Assembly: GCA_002396645.1 (NCBI GenBank)
Contig: DGYI01000028.1
Location: forward strand, 1,688 to 65,687
DNA length: 64,000 bases
Reading direction: 5' to 3'
Origin: Firmicutes bacterium UBA5010
GTDB taxonomy: Bacteria; Bacillota; Clostridia; Tissierellales; Sedimentibacteraceae
Below the pieces are notes generated by a model. That model did no database searches and had not been told where the DNA came from. It saw only the letters and a program-made list of their open reading frames with translations. Positions 1 to 8,329 of the stretch are shown one piece after another. Each line of letters begins with the position of its first letter. Position 1 is the stretch's first letter. The translations under genes and the position numbers were made by a program.

Positions 1-45
1 ACTAATATATGATATGGTTTTTTATTCTACATTAACCTATTCATA

Positions 46-103
46 AATAGTCCTTATATGCTTAGATAGTAAATCATCTTAAAGCAGTATAAGAGCTATT
101 TTT
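46..103 (+). terminator. imperfect terminator-like hairpin at the left edge
   Basis: Arms at 46-58 and 88-100 pair with two mismatches and end in a short T run. It probably ends a gene lying left of the window. The shape resembles the terminator at 4929-4993 that closes the RiPP locus. Confidence 0.4.
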
Positions 104-116
104 GATGTATAATTAT

Positions 117-171
117 TAACATATTGGTGATTAAATTTCACCTTTTAATCACCAATATGTTATAGCTTTTT
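117..171 (+). terminator. perfect 19-bp stem with T run
   Basis: Positions 117-135 and 144-162 are perfect reverse complements (19 bp) with an 8-nt loop, followed by TTTTT at 167-171. It is the strongest hairpin in the first kilobase and should insulate the RiPP operon from upstream transcription. Being symmetric, it could also act on the other strand. Confidence 0.7.
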
Positions 172-194
172 CATGTTCGACATATTAGTATAAT
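167..194 (+). promoter_or_regulatory. candidate promoter of the RiPP operon
   Basis: A perfect TATAAT lies at 189-194, about 50 nt before the first start codon. The -35 box is poor (TTTTTC at 167-172, 16-nt spacer), so the promoter may need an activator or be weak. Confidence 0.4.
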
Positions 195-246
195 AAATAA
201 CAAATATATCTTAAAAACAGCACAAATTTTAAATATTGGAGGCATA

Positions 247-1983
247 ATGATTAAATTAAAAAATAGAAAGCTTAGATGGTTTTTCAATAACTATATAAGA
301 ACAAAAATTAATTTGATATGCCTTTTAATTGTTTTAATTTTTATCGGCATATCTATAGGTAATACAAGTCCTTTAATATTCGGGAAAATGATTGATATTA
401 TAGGAAATTCAAACTTAAATGAATTGCTGCATCTCATAATTTTATATTTTATTGTTACCGTTATTACTAAGATTATTAGTATAATTGAAGACTTTATCGG
501 ACAAACTGTTTCATTTGGAATTACAAAAGAGACACAAAAAGATTTATTTAAAAAAATAATTACTTTGAATCAAAAATCTTTACAAAATTATGAATCAGGA
601 GAGCTAATATCCAGGTTAAACGGAGATGCAGATTCTGTCGTCAATTTTTTTATAGATATAATAACAAGTATTATACAGATAATTATAAATACAGTTATTT
701 CACTTTATTTTATCTTGTATATTTCAAAGCATTTGTCTGTGGTTGCTTTATTTTATATTCCGGCATCATTATTAGTTAATCTGAGTGTCAGAAAGTATTA
801 TAAACGCTTAACAGAAAAGCGTAAAAAGTTTTCTGACAGTTACTTCAGCTTTATTTCAGAGGTGTTTAACAACGGTATTTCTATAAAGTCTTTTAATTTA
901 CAAAATAGAATTAATAATAGATATAAAGATTTTGTTTCTAAAGAATACAAGCTTTTGAAGAATTCAATTTTACTGTCAAATATAGTAGGAGGTTTAACTA
1001 CTCTAATATCTGTTTCATCATCTTTATTTATTATATATTATTCTGCTATTTTAATTGATAAAGGATTACTGTCAATCGGTCTTATGGTTTCATTCAATAC
1101 ATATATAAATAAATTGTTTGATTCTATAAATCAAATATTGTCGTTAAACATCCAAAAGCAAGAGATAGAAGTTTGTATTGAAAGACTTACAGAAATTTTG
1201 CTGGATTATAGTGAGGATGAAATATCAGGTAATAAATTAATAGATAGCAAGCTAATAGATTACAATAGCATATCTGTAAATAATGTTAGCTTTGGATATG
1301 ATGAAAGAAAAGCAGTTTTATTAAACTTGAATTTTAAAATTGATAAACAGGGTTTTTATTCTCTGGTAGGTAAAAATGGATGTGGAAAAAGTACAATTGC
1401 TAAACTGTTAATTAGATTATACGACACAGATAAAGGGTCTGTAACAGTGGGAGGTAATAATATAAGAGAATGCTGTATTCATCATATAAGAGACAATATA
1501 AGCTATATTCAAAAAGAAGATTTCTTCTTTAATGATACAATATCTAATAATTTAAAACTGGCAAATGAAAATATCTCTGAAATTGAAGTTCAGCAAGTAT
1601 GTAAAAATGTAGGTATAGATAAAGACATTTTAAGCCTTTGCGATGGATACAATACCTTAATGGGGGAAGGAGGAGATAATTTCTCCAGCGGTCAAAAACA
1701 AAAATTGAGTATAGCCAGATCTCTTTTGAGAAAATCAAATATTTATATTTATGATGAAGCAACAGCTAATTTAGATGGCAGTGCTGAGAAAATGATTATA
1801 GATTTTTTACTGGAATTAAGTAAAAATTCAATTGTAATTTTTATAAGCCACAAGGTTTCATCAATCATAAAAAGCGATAAAATTTTTGTAATTGATAAAG
1901 GCTCGGTCATTGCTGAGGGAAAACACGAACAGCTTATAGAAAAATGTCAACTGTATAATGAAATATTTTACAGTACAAAATAG
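247..1983 (+). CDS. ABC exporter, permease fused to ATPase
   Basis: A 578-residue half-transporter: six-helix membrane domain (about residues 15-310) followed by an ATPase domain (about 340-575). Walker A GKNGCGKST starts near residue 375, the signature is FSSGQ instead of LSGGQ (near 479), and Walker B IYIYDEAT lies near 500. There is no N-terminal C39 peptidase domain, so it cannot trim a leader peptide itself. It starts with a clear GGAGG and lies 73 nt before the radical SAM gene in the same direction, so the likely cargo is the modified cysteine-rich peptide encoded at 4724-4894. Such half-transporters work as dimers. The export role is inferred from context; a general multidrug exporter is the alternative. 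Confidence 0.85.
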   Translation: MIKLKNRKLRWFFNNYIRTKINLICLLIVLIFIGISIGNTSPLIFGKMIDIIGNSNLNELLHLIILYFIVTVITKIISIIEDFIGQTVSFGITKETQKDLFKKIITLNQKSLQNYESGELISRLNGDADSVVNFFIDIITSIIQIIINTVISLYFILYISKHLSVVALFYIPASLLVNLSVRKYYKRLTEKRKKFSDSYFSFISEVFNNGISIKSFNLQNRINNRYKDFVSKEYKLLKNSILLSNIVGGLTTLISVSSSLFIIYYSAILIDKGLLSIGLMVSFNTYINKLFDSINQILSLNIQKQEIEVCIERLTEILLDYSEDEISGNKLIDSKLIDYNSISVNNVSFGYDERKAVLLNLNFKIDKQGFYSLVGKNGCGKSTIAKLLIRLYDTDKGSVTVGGNNIRECCIHHIRDNISYIQKEDFFFNDTISNNLKLANENISEIEVQQVCKNVGIDKDILSLCDGYNTLMGEGGDNFSSGQKQKLSIARSLLRKSNIYIYDEATANLDGSAEKMIIDFLLELSKNSIVIFISHKVSSIIKSDKIFVIDKGSVIAEGKHEQLIEKCQLYNEIFYSTK

Positions 1984-2056
1984 AATTTATTGATGACTCC
2001 CCATAATCCTAAAAATATAAATATTTTAATAAAATAAAAATTAAAAGGAGGAAAAG

Positions 2057-4237
2057 ATGCAAAAAAAGGAATATAGAGTAGGAACGACCACTGCAACTTG
2101 GAGGGAAGGTGATTCTCAGACTATTACATTTATAGTTACACACGATTGTAACTTGAGATGTAAGTATTGCTATATAACTCACAAATCTTCTGACAAGCGT
2201 ATGGATTTTAATGTTGCTAAGAATTTTATCGACTATATTTTGGAATCAGACAGCATTAAACATAGCAATGCAGTTATTTTAGAATTTATCGGAGGCGAGC
2301 CTCTTATAGAAGTAGAGCTAATCGATAAAATTTGTGATTATTTTAAAATCAAATCCTTTGAGGCGGATCACCAATGGTTATGGAACTATAGGATAAGCAT
2401 TAGTACAAATGGAGTTAATTACTCTGATGAAGACGTGCAGAATTTTATTAAAAAAAATTATACTAAAATATCTTTGGGTATGACTGTTGACGGTACTAAA
2501 GAAAAACATGATTTGCAAAGAGTATTTATAGATGGAAGCGGATCATTTGATACTATAAATCAAAATATTGATTTATGGATAAGTCAATTTCCTCCATCTA
2601 CAAAAGTTACATTTGCTTCTGATGATTTAAAATACTTAAAAGATAGTGTTATTTATCTGTGGAACAGAGGAGTACATACGGTTAATTCAAATGTAGTATT
2701 TGAAGATGTCTGGAAAGAAGGAGATGAAGAGATTTTTGAAAATCAATTGTTTGAATTGGCGGATTATATTATAGACAATCAACTTCATAATTCCGAATAT
2801 TTATGCTCTTTCTTTGATGATTCAATAGGATATCCGTATGATGAAAATGAGATGGATAAGACACATTGCGGTGCGGGAAAAATGATGGCACTTAGTCCTG
2901 ATGGAAAGATATATCCTTGCTTGAGATATTGTGATTATTCATTAAACAATCACGAAGAATGGTCAGTAGGAGATATAGAAAACGGTATTGATATGGAAAA
3001 GGTAAGACCGTTTATGCTTGCTTCATATAGGTTACAGAGTGATTCTGAATGCTTAAATTGTCCTATTGCTTCAGGATGTGCTTTTTGCCAGGGTCTTAAT
3101 TATGATGTTGCGGATACGCCGACAAACTTTCATAGAGCAAAATATATATGTAAGATGCACAAAGCAAGAGTCAGAGCCAACGATTATTATTTTACAAAGT
3201 TATATAATATATATGGAATCCAAAAAAAGGAGTATGGCATAAAACGCAGAAACATTTATATATTATTATCCGGTGATTATGTTAGCTATTGTGAGTTTAA
3301 TAATCAAAGTATAGGTAAAGAAAAAGAAATGGATACAGAGGCTGTGCTTCGAAGTTTAAAATATTGCAGAAATAATTTCTTTAATCCTATTATAGTTCAC
3401 AATAAGAATAAGTTTGACTTTAAAAATGATAAAAGATATATGGATTATAATATAATTCATATACTTCCGGCAAAACATATAAATGAAGCTATAAATATCG
3501 GATTAAAAAATATTGTTCCGGTATACGAATCAGGTTCGTTAAATTATGATACTTATGGTATAGAAAATATAATATTTAATATAGAATCAAAAAATATCGG
3601 AAAATTAAGTGAAAGTGTTATTGAATTATTTAAGCGAGTACAAAGAATAGACTTAAATATACACAATATAGATAAAAGCTTCGATGAAAATTTGTACAAG
3701 CAGCAGCTCGAACAAATAAATAATTATATTGAACAGCTATATAAGGATAAGGGAATAATAAAGGAAATTAATGTATTAACAGATTTGCTTTTTATAAACA
3801 AGCACGAAAACTGTATGGCAGGAGAAAAAACCTTTGTCATTTCTCCTGAAGAAAAGTTATATACATGCTGTGCGGTATATTCTAATGAAAAGGATAGCAA
3901 TATAGGTGATATTATAAACGGAATAACTGTTAAGTATGATAAAAGGCTATACAAAGTTGAAAATAGCAATTTATGCAGGATTTGTGACTGTTATCAATGT
4001 AAAAACTGTATTAATACTAATAAAAAATTTACAAGAGAAGTTAATGTTTCACCATCATTTGTATGCAGAAAAAGCCATATAGAAAAATTAGTCTCAAAAA
4101 ATTTATACGATAGATTCCATCAATTTAATAAAAATATTTTGATAGAGAAGATAAAAACGCCTAATAATTTAGATCCTATTCAAAAGTTTTTATCTTTGAG
4201 TGAAGATGATTTAGGATATTACAAATATAAAAATTAG
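2057..4237 (+). CDS. fused radical SAM/SPASM peptide maturase, CXXX-repeat target type
   Basis: A 726-residue protein with two parts. Residues 1-390 form a radical SAM enzyme: CNLRCKYC gives the [4Fe-4S] cysteines C31, C35 and C38, GGEP is near 79, and a SPASM-like set (C271, C288, C292, C332, C335, C341, C344, C365) should bind auxiliary clusters. Residues about 398-726 start afresh with IYILLSGDYVSYCEF and carry a second cysteine set (C586, C604, C605, and C640-C651 as CRICDCYQCKNC). From memory the first part matches the 'radical SAM peptide maturase, CXXX-repeat target family' and the second the 'CXXX repeat peptide maturase', normally separate genes. At the junction an AAAAGGAG and an out-of-frame ATG at 3234 look like a relic start site. 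Expected job: cross-linking cysteines of the 56-residue peptide downstream, perhaps as thioethers. Confidence 0.85.
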   Translation: MQKKEYRVGTTTATWREGDSQTITFIVTHDCNLRCKYCYITHKSSDKRMDFNVAKNFIDYILESDSIKHSNAVILEFIGGEPLIEVELIDKICDYFKIKSFEADHQWLWNYRISISTNGVNYSDEDVQNFIKKNYTKISLGMTVDGTKEKHDLQRVFIDGSGSFDTINQNIDLWISQFPPSTKVTFASDDLKYLKDSVIYLWNRGVHTVNSNVVFEDVWKEGDEEIFENQLFELADYIIDNQLHNSEYLCSFFDDSIGYPYDENEMDKTHCGAGKMMALSPDGKIYPCLRYCDYSLNNHEEWSVGDIENGIDMEKVRPFMLASYRLQSDSECLNCPIASGCAFCQGLNYDVADTPTNFHRAKYICKMHKARVRANDYYFTKLYNIYGIQKKEYGIKRRNIYILLSGDYVSYCEFNNQSIGKEKEMDTEAVLRSLKYCRNNFFNPIIVHNKNKFDFKNDKRYMDYNIIHILPAKHINEAINIGLKNIVPVYESGSLNYDTYGIENIIFNIESKNIGKLSESVIELFKRVQRIDLNIHNIDKSFDENLYKQQLEQINNYIEQLYKDKGIIKEINVLTDLLFINKHENCMAGEKTFVISPEEKLYTCCAVYSNEKDSNIGDIINGITVKYDKRLYKVENSNLCRICDCYQCKNCINTNKKFTREVNVSPSFVCRKSHIEKLVSKNLYDRFHQFNKNILIEKIKTPNNLDPIQKFLSLSEDDLGYYKYKN

Positions 4238-4254
4238 ATATAAGGAGATTACAA

Positions 4255-4515
4255 ATGGAAAGAAAAATTATATGGAATTTAACTGATGAAGAATGTAAAG
4301 AAATAGAAGACTTGTATGAAAAAAAGAATGCATATGAAAACTTAGCAAAGATAGTCGATGCTGACAATGAAAAAATGTATCAAAAGCTGATATCGGATTA
4401 TTCAGCAACAGTTAGTATGTTTAATAAATGGTGGAATCACTATAGTGAAAAATATAAATGGGAAGGGCAAAATTGGGTAATTGACTTTGAAAATAAGCAA
4501 GTTTTAGGTAATTGA
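4255..4515 (+). CDS. small accessory protein of the CXXX-repeat peptide system
   Basis: An 86-residue, charged, mostly helical protein with no signal or membrane segment and one Cys, followed at the C-terminal end by the motif FNKWWNHYSEKYKWEGQNW. It starts 17 nt after the maturase gene with a good AAGGAG. From memory its length and its WW...KYxW pattern fit the 'CXXX repeat peptide modification system protein' family. It may bind the leader peptide for the maturase, as RRE-type helpers do in other RiPP systems, but that is inference; no winged-helix fold can be shown by eye. Confidence 0.7.
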   Translation: MERKIIWNLTDEECKEIEDLYEKKNAYENLAKIVDADNEKMYQKLISDYSATVSMFNKWWNHYSEKYKWEGQNWVIDFENKQVLGN

Positions 4516-4562
4516 ATATAGATAGAGATAAGCTTCTATTTTATATTAAATTTAGGTAATTG
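4503..4562 (+). repeat. 12-bp direct repeat after the accessory gene
   Basis: TTTAGGTAATTG occurs at 4503-4514, covering the 3' end of the accessory gene, and again at 4551-4562, 48 bp apart. It looks like a small local duplication in the spacer before the precursor gene. The rest of 4516-4723 is AT-rich and shows no good gene. Confidence 0.5.
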
Positions 4563-4723
4563 TGAAATTAGTTATTGAAATTAAGCCATTCTAAAGACCA
4601 AATGTATAAAAATACCACAAAACAGTAAAGAAATTTATAAATATCATTAGAAGTACCGTTTGATTACAATGTGCGTGTAGTTTCACAAATGCCTATAAAA
4701 AAAGTAAAGAAAGGAGTAAATAT

Positions 4724-4894
4724 ATGTATAAAAGCAAATCAAATTCATCAATAGAAACAAGACCTAATTTTTATGCTCGATGTACAGGTTGTGGTTATGG
4801 ATGTGAAGGATGTACAAACGCATGTATGGCAAGATGCAATGCTAATTGCTCCGGCAGTATAGGACCTCTGGCATTACCGCAGCAGAATAAGTAA
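4724..4894 (+). CDS. seven-cysteine RiPP precursor peptide (CXXX-repeat type)
   Basis: A 56-residue peptide starting with ATG at 4724 after a strong AAAGGAG (4710-4716). Residues 1-19 form a cysteine-free basic leader ending NFYAR. The core holds C20, C23, C27, C30, C34, C38 and C42, spaced x2-x3-x2-x3-x3-x3, and a cysteine-free tail SGSIGPLALPQQNK follows. The ladder matches CXXX-repeat substrates and the radical SAM maturase lies two genes upstream. There is no GG or other classical leader cleavage site. An alternative family with seven cysteines in clostridia (Clo7bot) was considered, but the accessory genes fit the CXXX system better. The mature activity is unknown; it could be an antimicrobial or a signal. 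Confidence 0.85.
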   Translation: MYKSKSNSSIETRPNFYARCTGCGYGCEGCTNACMARCNANCSGSIGPLALPQQNK

Positions 4895-4928
4895 TTTGTG
4901 TATTAGATACATAAATTAAGTTATTCAA

Positions 4929-4993
4929 AATGGCTCTTATAATATAGATAAAGCAGAGAACTGTCTTTAAATCAATTTTAAGAGCCATTTTTA
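4929..4993 (+). terminator. terminator of the RiPP operon
   Basis: Arms 4929-4939 and 4979-4989 pair perfectly (11 bp), with a second stem inside the loop (AAAGCAG with CTGTCTT) and a T run after the outer stem. It follows the precursor stop codon by 35 nt. Confidence 0.75.
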
Positions 4994-5027
4994 AATTCTA
5001 CAAATAAAAATTTATTCAGCAAAAGAG

Positions 5028-5055
5028 AACATCTCCAGATGTTATTTTATTTTTT
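5028..5055 (+). terminator. second small terminator-like hairpin
   Basis: AACATCT and AGATGTT pair around a 2-nt loop (5028-5043), followed by a T-rich stretch. It may back up the RiPP terminator; the gene on the other side is convergent. Confidence 0.4.
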
Positions 5056-5145
5056 ACATTTGGGGTGCACTTAAAATTTATCTGATTATTTTCTCTGAAA
5101 ATAATATAGAAAAATTAATTGAATCTAAAACTTATATAATTATAT

Positions 5146-5664
5146 TCATGTTAAATTATTATACATCTCATTAAAAACCTTAACATGGTGCTCCTCATCA
5201 AGTATGATTCGTTCTAAGACTAAGACAATGTTTATATCAGAGATTGTATTTGCCTGTTGAGTATATTTGTATATGGCTGCTTCCTCTGCCTCAATTGAGT
5301 CAGCTATCAACGTACGTATATCGCGAGGATAGCTTATGTATTCAGGTGACCAATAGCGTTTTTGTGTCTGACCGGACCAAAGCCGAGGATCGGCTCCAAG
5401 CAGCAATGCAAGTTCGGCAAACATATCGAGGTGATACATTTCAACAATGCTGATATGGTGAAAACATGCTGCAAATGAGTTAAACTGGTTTCTCAATACG
5501 ATAGAATTATAGAAATACCGACATACATCACTCATCTCGGAAACAACATCGCCTATGTTGCTGAGCATTTCGTTGGCGTAGATTTGATTTGGTGCGTCTA
5601 CACGGATTGGGGGATACGGTGCATTTGCTCTGTAGATGCAATCGATTGTATTGTTATTGTTCAT
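5146..5664 (-). CDS. ferritin-like (rubrerythrin/bacterioferritin-fold) protein
   Basis: A 172-residue four-helix protein. Two carboxylate/histidine sets typical of di-iron or di-manganese ferritin-like proteins are visible: HHISIVEMYHLDMF near residues 69-82, and EAEEAAIYKY with ILDEEHHV near 125-160. The start has a textbook AGGAGGAAAATAAAA before ATG. It has no rubredoxin domain, so it is not a full rubrerythrin. It probably handles metal or peroxide in the cytoplasm. It is convergent with the RiPP locus and divergent from aroH, so likely a single-gene unit. The exact subfamily is not certain. Confidence 0.75.
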   Translation of the reverse strand: MNNNNTIDCIYRANAPYPPIRVDAPNQIYANEMLSNIGDVVSEMSDVCRYFYNSIVLRNQFNSFAACFHHISIVEMYHLDMFAELALLLGADPRLWSGQTQKRYWSPEYISYPRDIRTLIADSIEAEEAAIYKYTQQANTISDINIVLVLERIILDEEHHVKVFNEMYNNLT

Positions 5665-5783
5665 TTTTATTTTCCTCCTAAATATTCACATAGTAAAATC
5701 TATTCATTCGTTTAAATATTATGACGGTATTGTTATTTCAATGTTCATTATAATTAACTATATATTTATATATGTAAGATATT

Positions 5784-5812
5784 ATGCCTTTATATTTATA
5801 AGGCATTTTTTT
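5784..5812 (+). terminator. terminator-like hairpin between divergent genes
   Basis: ATGCCTT (5784-5790) pairs with AAGGCAT (5100-nt series 5800-5806), followed by seven T. No rightward gene precedes it, so it is either an attenuator in the aroH leader or the end of a short untranslated transcript. Confidence 0.5.
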
Positions 5813-5857
5813 CTTGTTTAATTTTTTGTAATATATTATAATGTATTGGGTGATGAA

Positions 5858-6220
5858 ATGAATCAGTATTGTATTCGCGGAGCGGTAACTATAGAAGAAA
5901 ATACCGCAGAAGAGATTAGAATTAATACTATAGATATGCTTGAACAAATATTAAAAGAAAATAATATATCTGTTAATGATTGTGTAAGCTTAATTTTTAC
6001 AGCTACTAAAGATATAACAAAGGCCTACCCGGCAAAGTTTGCCAGAGAGATAGGTTTTGTAAATTGCAGCTTAATGTGTGTTCAGGAAATGTATGTAGAA
6101 GACAGCTTGGAGTTGTGTATCAGAGCTATGGTGACTGTAAACAAAGAAGAAAATGACTTTAAGCCTAAAAATATATATCTCAAAGAGGCAAAAAAGCTAA
6201 GGCCGGATTTAATTAAATAA
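5858..6220 (+). CDS. aroH: chorismate mutase, AroH type
   Basis: A 120-residue enzyme converting chorismate to prephenate for phenylalanine and tyrosine synthesis. It aligns along its length with Bacillus subtilis AroH: R7 in IRGA, R63 in FAREIG, E77 in CVQEM, R89 in CIRAMVTV and Y107 in YLKEA, each within one position of the known active-site residues, and the C-terminus keeps LRPDL. An upstream TTG at 5846 is in frame, but GGGTGAT sits at the right distance for ATG 5858 and the family begins there. It is first in a cluster with cmk, plsC, ispH and the S1 protein, 10 nt before cmk, rather than beside other aromatic genes. Confidence 0.93.
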   Translation: MNQYCIRGAVTIEENTAEEIRINTIDMLEQILKENNISVNDCVSLIFTATKDITKAYPAKFAREIGFVNCSLMCVQEMYVEDSLELCIRAMVTVNKEENDFKPKNIYLKEAKKLRPDLIK

Positions 6221-6230
6221 GGAGAATATA

Positions 6231-6875
6231 ATGATTATAGCTATAGATGGTCCATCCGGTGCAGGAAAAAGCACAGTGGCAAAATTATTGAGCAAGAAGC
6301 TTGATTTTGAATATATTGATACCGGTGCAATGTACAGGGCATTTGCGTATAAGTTTTATAGAAACAATATAGACATAGGTGAAGAAAACGTAAACAAAGT
6401 GCTGCTTGAAACAGATATTGATTATAATAAAAGCAATGTTTATCTGGATGGCGAAAATGTTGAAGACTGTATAAGAAATGAACAGATATCAATACTTGCT
6501 TCCGAAATATCAAAGATACAAGCAGTCAGAGAAAAACTGGTAAATATTCAAAGAAAGATTGCAAACTCTAAAAACATTGTAATTGACGGAAGGGATGTAA
6601 CGACTGTTGTTTTTCCAAACGCAGAATTTAAGTTTTACATAACAGCCAGCGCACGGACTCGTGCCGAAAGAAGGTATAATGAACTTATATCCAAAGGCGA
6701 AAATGTTTCTGTTGAAGAAATTTTAGAGGATATAAATAAAAGAGACCATAATGATATGACAAGAAAGAATTCACCTCTTAAAATTGCAGATGATGCAATA
6801 GTAATGGACACATCCGATTTGTCTATAGAAGAAGTGACAGAAGAACTTGTAAATACAATAAGGGGTGAAAAATAA
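6231..6875 (+). CDS. cmk: cytidylate kinase
   Basis: A 214-residue kinase that phosphorylates CMP and dCMP with ATP. The P-loop GPSGAGKST spans residues 7-15, followed by DTGAMYRA and IDGRDVTTVVFPNA, both family signatures; length is normal. Its TAA overlaps the ATG of the acyltransferase by one base, so the two genes are translationally coupled. Confidence 0.96.
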   Translation: MIIAIDGPSGAGKSTVAKLLSKKLDFEYIDTGAMYRAFAYKFYRNNIDIGEENVNKVLLETDIDYNKSNVYLDGENVEDCIRNEQISILASEISKIQAVREKLVNIQRKIANSKNIVIDGRDVTTVVFPNAEFKFYITASARTRAERRYNELISKGENVSVEEILEDINKRDHNDMTRKNSPLKIADDAIVMDTSDLSIEEVTEELVNTIRGEK

Positions 6876-7465
6876 TGTTATATACTGTGCTCAGAGGTAT
6901 ATGCAAGGTTATAGCACTGCTTATATTCAGAATAAGGATTACCAATGCAGGCAACTTCAATAAAACAAACGGAAGATGCATAATTTGCTGTAATCATATA
7001 TCTATGATTGATCCAGTATTAATAGCTTGCTTTGTTAAACGAAAGATTAATTTTATGGGTAAAAAGGAACTGTTTGATGTTCCTGTTCTTAAAAATATTT
7101 TAAAGGGTGTCGGTGTTTTTCCGGTTGACAGAACAGGTGTCAGCCTGTCTGCCATAAAGTACGCTATATCTCTTTTGAAAGAAGATAAGGTTTTGGGTAT
7201 ATTCCCGGAAGGCACCAGAGTAAAAGGATACGATGAAAACAATGCAAAATCGGGTATTTCAATGATTGCCAATATGAGTAATTCTATGATTATTCCGGTT
7301 TTTATCAGATCTAAATTCAAATTATTCAGCAAAGTTGAAATTATTTTTGGAGAACCTACAGACTATTTTAAAGAAATTGAGGGAAGAATAAGTCCTGAGG
7401 ATCATGCACAGATAGGAAAGCAAATATTAAAGGATATATATTCGTTAGAGAGTAAATTAAACTAG
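6875..7465 (+). CDS. plsC: 1-acyl-sn-glycerol-3-phosphate acyltransferase
   Basis: A 196-residue membrane-associated acyltransferase making phosphatidic acid from lysophosphatidic acid. The catalytic block NHISMID spans residues 40-46 and FPEGTR lies near 110-115. A hydrophobic N-terminal segment (about 5-19) should anchor it. The cmk-plsC-ispH-S1 order is common in Clostridia. Confidence 0.92.
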   Translation: MLYTVLRGICKVIALLIFRIRITNAGNFNKTNGRCIICCNHISMIDPVLIACFVKRKINFMGKKELFDVPVLKNILKGVGVFPVDRTGVSLSAIKYAISLLKEDKVLGIFPEGTRVKGYDENNAKSGISMIANMSNSMIIPVFIRSKFKLFSKVEIIFGEPTDYFKEIEGRISPEDHAQIGKQILKDIYSLESKLN

Positions 7466-7477
7466 AGGAATGATATT

Positions 7478-8329
7478 ATGGAAATAAAAAAAGCAGAACA
7501 TATGGGTTTTTGCTTCGGAGTAAAAAATGCTGTTGACTGCGCTGTAAAAGTTTTAGATGAACATAGCAAGATTTACAGCTACGGAGAAATAATTCATAAT
7601 AGGGATGTGGTAGAGCGTTTAGCTGACAAAGGCTTGGTTGTCATTGAGAACTTGGAAGACTCTATTGACAAGATAGACGCTAAAATATTAATTCGTTCAC
7701 ATGGAGTGGGCAGAAAGATTATTGAACTTTTAAATGATAATAATATTGAATATATAGATGCTACCTGCCCTAAAGTCAAGAGCATACATAGGATTGTAAA
7801 TAAATACAGCTCTCAGGGATATGAAATTATAGTTGTGGGCGATTCATCTCATCCTGAGGTTATAGGTATAGCAGGGTGGATAGAGGGCAAATATCATATT
7901 GCCGACAGCCTTGATGAAATCAAAGCACTGGATATAGACAAAGATAAAAAATACTGCTTAGTATGTCAAACAACTTTTAATAATAATATTTTTAAAGAAG
8001 TAGTTGAATTTTTAAAAAAAAATGATTATACTAATATAGTGACTAACAATACAATCTGTGATGCTACGATAAAAAGACAGGAATCCTGCTCTGATGTTGC
8101 TGAAAATAGTGACATAGTGCTTGTTATAGGCGGGAAAAACAGCTCAAATACTAAAAAGCTGTATGAATTGTGCAAAGAAAAATGTGATAAAACATTTTTA
8201 ATTGAAAATTATAAGGAAATACCTTATAAATATATTGATAAAAATACAAAGATAGGGATAACAGCGGGAGCATCTACTCCTGACTGGGTTATCGAGGAGG
8301 TTATACAAAATGTCAGAGAATCAGAATAA
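7478..8329 (+). CDS. ispH: 4-hydroxy-3-methylbut-2-enyl diphosphate reductase
   Basis: A 283-residue iron-sulfur enzyme, the last step of the MEP isoprenoid pathway, giving IPP and DMAPP. The three cluster cysteines are C12 (GFCFGV), C97 (ATCPKV) and C194 (TICDAT), and the C-terminal ITAGASTPDW motif is present. Its 3' end overlaps the following S1 gene by 20 nt. In several clostridia these two are one fused protein; here they are separate but coupled. Confidence 0.96.
   Translation: MEIKKAEHMGFCFGVKNAVDCAVKVLDEHSKIYSYGEIIHNRDVVERLADKGLVVIENLEDSIDKIDAKILIRSHGVGRKIIELLNDNNIEYIDATCPKVKSIHRIVNKYSSQGYEIIVVGDSSHPEVIGIAGWIEGKYHIADSLDEIKALDIDKDKKYCLVCQTTFNNNIFKEVVEFLKKNDYTNIVTNNTICDATIKRQESCSDVAENSDIVLVIGGKNSSNTKKLYELCKEKCDKTFLIENYKEIPYKYIDKNTKIGITAGASTPDWVIEEVIQNVRESE

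Noticed and set aside
4602..4628. Nine-codon frame starting MYK before the precursor gene
   Set aside because: No ribosome site and stops at once; kept only as a hint of a decayed copy.
5636..5947. Frames of 60-70 codons on both strands between the ferritin-like gene and aroH
   Set aside because: They are low-complexity Ile/Tyr/Phe strings from AT-rich spacer, overlap aroH or the ferritin-like gene, and lack ribosome sites.
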